Shown here piece by piece: positions 56,511-64,000 of a stretch of DNA of 64,000 bases. The stretch lies in NCBI GenBank assembly GCA_028751875.1, contig CM054153.1:22393730-22457729 (forward strand), in the 5' to 3' direction. The translations under genes and the position numbers were made by a program. Within the stretch, counting starts at the first letter, position 1; each line of letters opens with the position of its first letter. A model generated the notes under the pieces. It saw nothing but the letters and a program-made list of their open reading frames with translations. It was not told where the DNA came from and did not search any database. Source of the stretch: Rapana venosa (lineage: Eukaryota; Mollusca; Gastropoda; Neogastropoda; Muricidae).

Positions 56511-57456
56511 CGTGTGTGCGTTTTACTGTTGTGGTTTGTTTTTGTTTTGCCATTATTCTTTGTTTTTTGCTTGCTTGCTCACCGACGGGACAACTCCAAC
56601 CCACCCCCCTCCTCCGTGTTTATCATCTCTCCTTCTCTTCAGCCACCTCTCCTGATATTCTGAATCTCTACCCACTTGTTCAGTAATCTTTTAATTTGTA
56701 CAGCGTTTTAGATACTTAATTAATCATTGGAAAATAATTATGTTCAACATAAACAACTAACCAGCCAAAAAATGTTCCGTAAAATTTCAAGAAACACAAG
56801 AACGGTATAGATCTAATTATGTGCAAACTAAGTCTATTAGGCCCTAGGCCCGTATCTCATATGCATAGCGCTTTTGGTTCTCTGCAAAAAATTCGGGCTG
56901 TTTTCACAGAATAAAACGCGCCGCCACTAGAGCAGCACCCCCCATTTCCCCCTCTGTCTGATGTGTATTCGTTTCCCTAAGAAAGAGTCACGCAAAATGG
57001 ACTCAGAGAGGTTAATGATTTTGACACTTTCATCCAATTCGACTGCATCAAGATTCTAACGTCGTAACAATAGACAGTAGCCATAATTATGGTTAAAATA
57101 AAAAGTTGGATATACAGAATCTATATTTGATTAGCCTACTGTATGAACTCATGTTCTTGAAACACTACCCTGCCCCTACTAATTATGTTACCCTACATTC
57201 GTCGTGGAGTGTCGGAGATCGAATGTTTAATACACGAAACTGTAATTTACTGTACTAACAGTAGTTTTGAGGGGGGTTTTCCGACAGGCTATCACTCTAT
57301 CAACTCTCGCATAGCCTAGGCTAGGGTCCTAATCAACTTCAATACTGAATTTTCGGCCAAGCCAGCGAAAAACAAGGGTATGAAACAAAAACACTTTCCA
57401 ACTGAGGGGTGCGTGTGTGAGAGAGCCAGCAAGCAATTTCGACTCGTAGTACTCAC
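56511..57456. other. AT-rich intergenic or intronic DNA with decayed SINE 2
   Basis: A family 2 fragment, minus strand, at 56850-57000 (GCAAAAAATTCGGGCTG, CGCCGCCACTAGAGCAGCAC). Otherwise nothing recognised. Confidence 0.45.
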
Positions 57457-57610
57457 CTTATTCTCCAGGTATTCCTTGAAAGGTTACCTTTCCGTGAATG
57501 CATCCAACAATGAGCACCAAGTTTCACTTAAAAGCAGACAGACAGTACTAAATCTAAAGATCTAGATTACGCACTCTCGAAAATGGCGGTGAGGATTGCC
57601 CGACCACTGA
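57457..57610 (-). promoter_or_regulatory. Candidate promoter and non-coding first exon of gene B
   Basis: On the minus strand a consensus donor AATAAG|GTGAGT lies at 57456. About 110 bp upstream is CCGCCATTTTC (plus strand AAAATGGCGG), a YY1-type element common near animal transcription starts. No long ORF. Pairing with the acceptor at 48566 would give a ~9 kb first intron. Speculative without transcript data. Confidence 0.3.
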
Positions 57611-60380
57611 AATCGTCTGATACGCTAAGCCTTGGCCTAGAATTTGTTTGTTTTTCAATTTTGGAATTTCCGTTTTTCTAGATCCAAAATGAGGTGAATA
57701 AAAACATTTCCAGATTAAAAATTACATATTTTAAATTATTTCATCTTTTCGTACTTTTACAGTCACCTAACACTGAAAGCCGCATTGGAACACACGTGAC
57801 ACCAAAATTGTCGTCTGCACCAAATCGTTTATTTTAAACAGCCTAATCTGTTGAAACTAGGCCTACAGATCTAACAAAACACAGTTCTAATGTGGACAAT
57901 TAAAGAACTACACTAACAGCTGGTATAGTAAAGAATAAAGTTTCGACAAATGTAACGTAATGGATGCCAACAAGAGGACTGAACCAAGAAAAAACAACAC
58001 CCACCCCCAAAACAGATTTCCTATGATGCATACACAGAGCCTCATTTGAAAAGGGGATACCGGACACTAAAGTTGTGATTAAAAACACATTTTATACATT
58101 TGTTTATACATTTTTGTGATGCAAAGTGTCGCGTCACCCAACAGTGGGGCGGTTTCCCTAAGACCACGCATTATCTGCCTGGCACACAGCGAGCCCTGCC
58201 TGAGATGGTGTACATGGGGGTAAAACGCCATCTACCCCCCATCAGTGTCCATAGTATGCATGGATAGCTCATGGAGGTAGAGCGCTGGATTGGTTCTGAC
58301 TATTGTCTCGTGAAGGTTGTCAGTTTGACTCCCAGTCACCCCACCTAAAAATGTCATTATCTTCATGGCTGCCAATCCCAACCTGTCGTTCTAATGCTAG
58401 CCTGATAGGCTACTTCAGTCATATAGCCTTGAATTGATGTTCTCTACTTCAACTTCTCAGGTTGGTTTACTCTGCCGCGGCGGCAAAATTATTGGTGGCC
58501 AATAAGCTGTCAATGTTAAAAACCAAAATGAAAGAAGAAGAAAAGAAAAAACACATTTCCGTTCAAAGCGTTTTAAATCATTACTCCGTCAGTAATAATG
58601 AAAACATTAACTAAAAAAACTGAAGTAATCGGACTGACCAGAATGGCACATCATTCTAGCAAATGACAATCGTCTTTGCTCAGTTTGGCTAGGTCATAGT
58701 ATTGAGTATTTGAAACTAAATAATAAAATTGTATAATATGTGGTACATTGTAACAAAAGATCTGTGTCAGATCGCACCAAATCTCATAGGGTAGGCCAAT
58801 GTTACAGTAAAGGTGACTCGCCTCTTTTGTACAATGAAGCTAATCCACAAAATGGTGCAAATTTCAGGTTAAAAAAATTTTTTTTTTTTTCAATACACAC
58901 TGGGCGTGTCTCTATTTTCACGACACTCACGACAGACAGATGATAAGAGGCTTAAAGACGCAGCGGAGGGATTCTTCACGTGCACCTCATGGCCGAGTGT
59001 GATGCTGAGGTCAGGCCAGCTTGGTTCAAGTCTGGACAAATGTTCCTGACACTATGAAGTGATGACAAATTAGGCAAACTGAATGTATATATTATGTATG
59101 TATGTAGGTAATCATGTATGTATGTAGCCTATGTGTGTACAAGGTTAAATTAGTTCTGCAGTATAAAATGAACTACTAGTCATAAGAGGCTTGTGCATTC
59201 ATCTGGGCCTCAGTTAGAAAATGAAATATTTCCACTCTGAAAGTCTTCATGTTTATCTTCATCCAGATCATGATAGCGGTTAGCCGCGGACATAATGTAG
59301 CACCAGTTTTCCTTATATTCTGTTGGACTATAATACAAACGCAAAGAGAAAGCTGTGGTTACACAAATCATCCATACCATTGTCCAGTAGTTGGCCTACT
59401 CTTTCACAAAAAGTGGTTAGGTTATCCTCGTGTCAGTTCGCAAGAAGTTATGCATGTTTCGCACTTAAGCTCAGCCTATAATATTGTCAAATCGACTGAA
59501 CAGGTATTAAGAAACAATCTAAGGCAGTTAACATCGAACTACCAGGCAATGGGGACATTTCCTGGCTCTGTTCATATCACCTGAGTGTCCTTTTGAGTGG
59601 TGTGTAGTTGTTAGTGAGACAGGTTGTGTAAGATCAGTAATAGCTTATCTACTGGCACTGCCTGAACTAACGCTAGGGCGACAAAAAGAAATAACTTTTA
59701 TTGAGTCTAGACAGACTCGTTCAGTAGAATCTTTATTTTCAAAACGTACCTGGTCTGCATACATGGCAGTATTATGCCATTTCACTTTCCTGTTCAGCTC
59801 TGTCAGAAAGTCATCATAACACGGAAAACTTTACCTCCAAATTTTATGTTGGTATTCTGGTGTGTGTTCACTGTATATAATTCGAAGTTCTGGTTCGCTA
59901 AAATGTAAGAAAACGTTGGACTGATAAAAAAAACCAACACTTCCTTTTCAACACGAGACAAAAACAACAACAATAACAACAAAGCCAATCAACAAAAAAC
60001 AACAACAACAAACAAAAAACTGATATGCTAAACCGACATGCTAATCAGTAGCTGAACAACTCCCTGTATTTTTCCCCCCCTGCAAATGGTCCCAGACCGA
60101 GATCGAAACTCACCCCGCTTTCTGCCCGCTGATGGTTTACTTGTCTGTAGACTGCGTTTTTGTCACGTTATCACTAAGGTGAGAGAGCAAAGATGTGTTA
60201 GACTGTAGGCAACTGAACACAGTAACAGAAAGAAGATTGTAACATAGGACAGAAGTTTTCAGTTGCACTTTTGAGAAATCCAGGTGTTCAGACTTGGGAG
60301 TAGCCTATCTAAATCTAGGTTCATACAATACGGATAAGCAGCATTGAGAGAGAGATTGTCAACAAGGTGTTTGTGTGTGT

Positions 60381-60436
<56 letters not shown>

Positions 60437-60507
60437 GGACTGGCCGCAAACAAACCAAACGATGTTGTGCATAATATTTCTTTATGTTAATTTTCTCTCG
60501 TTTCCAG
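57611..60507. other. Intergenic region between gene B and the arrestin-like gene
   Basis: A tRNA-like element on the plus strand at 58262-58345 (GATAGCTCATGGAGGTAGAG, GTCAGTTTGACTCCC). A second tRNA-like piece at 58988-59040 (CATGGCCGAGTGTGATGCTG, GGTTCAAGTCT). GT/GA tract 60370-60438. A 111-codon plus-strand ORF at 59249 has no recognised family. The rest is unassigned AT-rich DNA. Confidence 0.5.
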
Positions 60508-60639
60508 GACTCGGAAATTGGGACAACTGATCCAGTCAAAAGTTAACAGAGGTCTACTGCTTTTGTAACTGTCACCACACTTTGTGGTATCCATCGATCT
60601 GCAGTGGTACGAAGATAATGGAGAAAAGCAGTTTCTTGA
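60508..60639 (+). CDS. Arrestin-like gene, start exon
   Basis: Acceptor TTCTCTCGTTTCCAG at 60507, 110 nt of 5' UTR, ATG at 60618 (AAGATAATGG), seven codons (MEKSSFL) and one base, donor A|GTGAGT. It ends in phase 1, and the next exon starts with two bases completing a Ser codon. The acceptor implies another non-coding exon upstream. Confidence 0.6.
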
Positions 60640-61075
60640 GTGAGTATTAATATTTGATGGGATTAAGCGTATTCTTTTTTTTTTTTATACTTCAAACACA
60701 AATGACATGCATAGCTATAGGACTGCGATGATTAGGAAACGCGACTCGGAAAAGTTTGCGTTCTCGTATGCTACAAGTGTTACACTTGTACACATCTGTA
60801 ACGCCACCCCCCCCCCCCTCCCCCCCCCATAAAAAAAACCCAGTTTGCCTAAAGAACAATCAGCTAACCAGTCACTTGAATTTCTGAAATGAATGTGTAA
60901 TGTATGTGGATGGTTGTGGTGGTGGCGTGTGTGTGCTTGTGCGTGTGTACGTAAAAAAAGTATATGTCATTAGGTAGAGTTCTTTTGAGTAATTGTGTGT
61001 GTGTGTGTGTGTGTGTGTTGTGTGTGTGTGTGTGTGTGCGCGCGCGCGCTTGCGCTTGCTTATGCATTTGTACAG
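60640..61075. other. Arrestin-like gene intron 1
   Basis: C run near 60806-60830, GT/GC tract 60995-61050 immediately before the acceptor. No gene. Confidence 0.7.
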
Positions 61076-61228
61076 GTTCTTGTTCAAAGAAAGCAGTGAC
61101 TCTAACATTCGCCCCTGAAACCACCCGTTCCGTGGAATGCACCGATTATAACTGGAGCCAAGGGCAGGTGACTGGACGGGTGGATGGGAAAGTGGTCATC
61201 ACAGCTACCCGACACATCGGCATCACCG
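61076..61228 (+). CDS. Arrestin-like gene exon 2: start of N-terminal arrestin domain
   Basis: A 153-nt exon, acceptor TATGCATTTGTACAG, donor ACCG|GTCAGT, phase 1 in and phase 1 out. The product includes KKAVTLTFAPETTRSVECTD and YNWSQGQVTGRVDGKVVITA, then RHIGITG. The GQVTGRVDGKVVITATRHIGITG-like block is the second and third strands of an arrestin N-domain (G..V.G.V.......I...GI...G). The pyrimidine tract before the acceptor is interrupted by the adjacent GC repeat. Confidence 0.68.
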
Positions 61229-61418
61229 GTCAGTGTGTGACTGTGTGTGTGACTGTGTGTGTGAAGAGTGTGTGTGTGTGTGTGTGTGTGAAGAGTGTGT
61301 GTGTGCAAGTGTGTAAGCAGGCAAGCAAGCCACACACACATACACGCGCGCGCCTTAAAACCAGTTTTTCTTCAAGTGTTCACTTTCAATCGTAATCTCC
61401 CGTGTCTTCTCTCCTTAG

Positions 61419-61879
61419 ATTTTAGAGTGACCTTCCTGTGCCTTTGTGGCAACAAACCCCTAGACCCTCTCAAGCTTAAAAGACTGGACCACCTTCGAGG
61501 CGGAGTGAGAGGAATCTTCTTCACCCAAAAACTCGGGTCAACGCACGTCGTCAACATTTACAAAACCCGCCCCGGCACTTTCTTGGTTGTCCCCTACTTC
61601 GAGATGCGAGGAACCCAACAAGACGCCAAGGAGTTCCTAGAGGCCTTCAGCTTTAATCTCAAGCACGTTCTGCCAGAGACCCTGCCCCCACCCAAAGGGA
61701 GTGAGATCTATCTGAAGTATGTGCTGGTGGCTTGGTGTCGTTTCAAACTGCTGGATGGGTGTCGTCGGCCTAGGAAATACGTGGCTGCCAAGGCGGTGCA
61801 AGAGGTGGTTTTGTGGAGACCGTGTTCTTTGCAGTCGCTGTGTGAGAATTTGGCGCTGGAGGGAGAGGGAAATCATGAC
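61419..61879 (+). CDS. Arrestin-like gene exon 3: N-terminal arrestin domain
   Basis: A 461-nt exon, acceptor CTTCTCTCCTTAG, donor GAC|GTGAGT, phase 1 in and phase 0 out, 153 codons. After DFRVTFLCLCGNKPLDPLK comes a ~45-residue insertion with no counterpart I know. Then TFLVVPYFEMRG, AFSFNLKHVLPETLPPPKGS and EIYLKYVLVAWCRFKLLDG follow, the arrestin pattern (F-x-F-x-L....LPP...G....Y.V.....) that forms the N-domain core. Alpha-arrestins (ARRDC/TXNIP-like) act as trafficking adaptors linking membrane cargo to ubiquitin ligases. No PPxY motif is visible yet because the C-terminal part lies beyond. Divergent member, so the subfamily is not assigned. Confidence 0.68.
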
Positions 61880-61955
61880 GTGAGTAATAGTGGCTGCAAT
61901 TGACCCGTTTCTGGGTTTCAATTTTTTTGTGTTTGATAGTGGGGTGTGTGTGTGT

Positions 61956-61986
<31 letters not shown>

Positions 61987-62336
61987 CGCGTGCGTGCGTG
62001 CGTGCATGTGTGTGTGTGTGTGCGCGCGCGCGCGCGCTTTTACAGTTTATAGTTGTTGAGAGCATGGTATAAAGAAATCCTGTGCTGATTCATTTACTCT
62101 TAATGAGCTATTCGAGTGTTCTCATTACTCCATCGCCCCACCCCCCCTCTGTCTCTCTCTCTCGCCGTTTCTGGGGCCTGCCCGTCAAGAAGGCAGGCAG
62201 ACAGACAGATAGCTGTCTATGCATATGATAAAGATTAAGCCAGATATTAAAACGTAGTCGTTTACTGACACCTGCCTTAGCCCTCGTGTCATACCATAGA
62301 TAATTCACTGATTAAGCATCCTAGCAGTTCCACGGT

Positions 62337-62403
<67 letters not shown>

Positions 62404-63043
62404 GGGGGGGCAGGCAGTCAACCAGACAGAGGGGGAGGGGCGAGAATAATCTCTTACTGGCGTTAAGTGTCAGTCGGTATATATCATAATATTTATGACC
62501 ATCAATAAATTTTGGACGAGATGTATGTAAAATACGTAAGCACTCTTTCTACTTCTCCTTTTTAAAAAAAAACGCTATGGAAATTTTAGAGTACAAACTA
62601 TACTGTATTAATATTACACCAATTGTCCCACAAGGTAAATTTGTCAAGTAGCATCATTGTACGTAAGTTTAAAGAAACAAAATAAAATAGATTAAAATAG
62701 ACGACCTTATGGGTTATATATACGGAATAAGATTGACTGACTGAATATGCAGGTGAATGAATGAAAGGCAGAAAGGAGAAAGAAAGAGAAGAGAAAATGA
62801 ACGACAGAAATGAAAAAAAAAGGATGAAAGAACGAACAAAATGCTGAACACTCAAAACAGAAAGAAAAGAAAAAAAGCAAGCAAGCCATGCAGGCAGAAA
62901 GAAAGAAAGAATGCCAAAATCAAGGAACGACCGACCACTCATGCTTTACATGGGTGTTTGCACGTGCAGCCTTACATGCATAGCAGTGACCTGCAAGGGA
63001 GCAGTGAGGTGAGGTGGGTGGAGGGCGGAGGGGGGTGATCCAG
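61880..63043. other. Arrestin-like gene intron 3
   Basis: GT/GC tract 61938-62040, GT then GA then poly-G 62338-62410, GAAA-rich DNA 62760-62910. No gene. Confidence 0.7.
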
Positions 63044-63160
63044 TGTCGTCTGGTGCTGCCTTACAAAGGCCTGGTGAAGGGAGAACTGGTTCCTGCACTG
63101 GTCTACATCTTCAACTCCAGCTGCTACACCGTCTCCTCGGCTTCGCTGCACTTCATGCAG
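63044..63160 (+). CDS. Arrestin-like gene exon 4: start of C-terminal arrestin domain
   Basis: A 117-nt exon in phase 0 at both ends. Acceptor GGGGGTGATCCAG, donor CAG|GTAGGC. The product is CRLVLPYKGLVKGELVPALV then YIFNSSCYTVSSASLHFMQ. It matches the opening strands of the arrestin C-domain (G.....GE.IPV.V...N.S...V....V.L.Q). The acceptor tract is purine-rich, so usage is less certain, but phase and homology agree. About 251 codons of the gene are assembled. At least one further exon must follow, not identified before the window ends. Confidence 0.65.
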
Positions 63161-63926
63161 GTAGGCCCTATTGAAATGACTGCATGGTAGAGTCAGTTTG
63201 AACGAAGGAATAAAATATCCGATATAGTGATTTTATTATATATAAAAAAGAGAGAATAACTGTCAAGACTACAGTAGCAGGGGTAAAACCCACATGGGTA
63301 TGTCATGGGGATTTTTGTGTGTTTTGTTTTGTTTGTTTTTTACTATCTGAGATTGCAGAGGTTGTCAAACTGAAGTCGGCAGATTGCATAGTTCGAATCT
63401 CAGTAGCTGCCCTGGAGGATTCAAGGATACGATTTTGGGTGGGTTTTTTTTTTAATCCCTCTTGTCGGCTTACCTGTTAACCTATCGATGCCTTACTTCT
63501 CTGTATAGGAACAGATGACAGAATTTACAAAACGGCATACACACGGGGACTGGATGTAAAAAAAGCACATAAGTACCTATTCCATTTTCCTCGATATAAA
63601 AGAATATTTTTTTTTTATATACATATACATGCTTGCAGAAGACCAGGCACACGCGATAAAGATTCCTGGTAATGGTTACGAGTATTCACATGCTGAGTTG
63701 TGGCAGCATGATGTAAAAAAGAAAAATCCTCCAGCATATGCCCAAGACATTGGACTGTTTAGTAGGTCCATCAAATTGTGGACTTTTTGGCAGCTAGTTG
63801 CAACGGATCCATCTGACAGTGTAGCATACATGAAATATTCCGTACGCAATAATATCTGATAATTGCAACAATCGGAAACAGAAAACTCTCTCTCTGGTGT
63901 GTGTGTGTGTGTATGTGTGTGTTGTG

Positions 63927-64000
<74 letters not shown>
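63161..64000. other. Arrestin-like gene intron 4 or downstream DNA
   Basis: A tRNA-like head with box B ATAGTTCGAATCTCAG near 63395, a 5'-truncated family 1 SINE at 63508-63612, a 76-codon plus-strand ORF at 63629-63859 without splice sites or a recognised family, then GT and GA tracts 63897-64000 running off the edge. Confidence 0.55.

Noticed and set aside
58262..58345. Possible functional tRNA gene
   Set aside because: Box A and B resemble a tRNA but arms do not fold convincingly by eye. More likely a tRNA-derived repeat.

Overview
The window looks like nuclear DNA of an invertebrate animal, most likely a marine mollusc (probably a gastropod). The reasons are small exons with GT/AG introns, dense CA/GA/GAA microsatellites, many tRNA-headed SINEs and decayed non-LTR retrotransposons. 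There is no operon-like layout and no bacterial, phage or CRISPR feature. The species assignment is inference.

The real genes are few. Two minus-strand paralogues, called gene A (about 13.2 to 2.6 kb) and gene B (about 48.6, possibly 57.6, down to 20.5 kb), share one plan. Exon 1 is a short RRM-like exon, exon 2 is a ~2.1 kb exon of KH-like repeats resembling the N-terminal half of PARP14-type mono-ADP-ribosyltransferases, exons 3 and 4 are small, and exon 5 is long, low-complexity and Ser/Gln-rich. All intron phases agree between the copies (1, 1, 0, 2). Neither gene shows a macrodomain, WWE or ADP-ribosyltransferase domain in the window, and plausible stop codons close both. A plus-strand gene at the right end (60.5 to at least 63.2 kb) encodes a divergent arrestin-domain protein and runs on past its last visible exon.

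Gene B has an expansion that A lacks. The 3' end of exon 2 plus the following intron is tandemly amplified into four extra cassette exons (279-282 nt, all phase 1-1) between 31.5 and 38.3 kb. Three inter-cassette introns each carry a different later insertion: an RTE-type LINE, a SINE, and an internally deleted mini-LINE with a 13-bp target duplication. The exon 2 member of the array carries a 1-nt deletion that brings in a stop.

The rest is introns and intergenic DNA filled with repeats. These include at least five tRNA-headed SINE families (one with a 5S rRNA-like stretch), LINE fragments of several clades, two minisatellites with 27- and 42-bp units separated by a ~79-nt poly-G run (18.1-20.3 kb), a 180-nt ORF-bearing repeat inverted between the first introns of A and B, and a dispersed hairpin repeat. 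Many long ORFs are antisense shadows or translations of simple repeats and are not annotated as genes.
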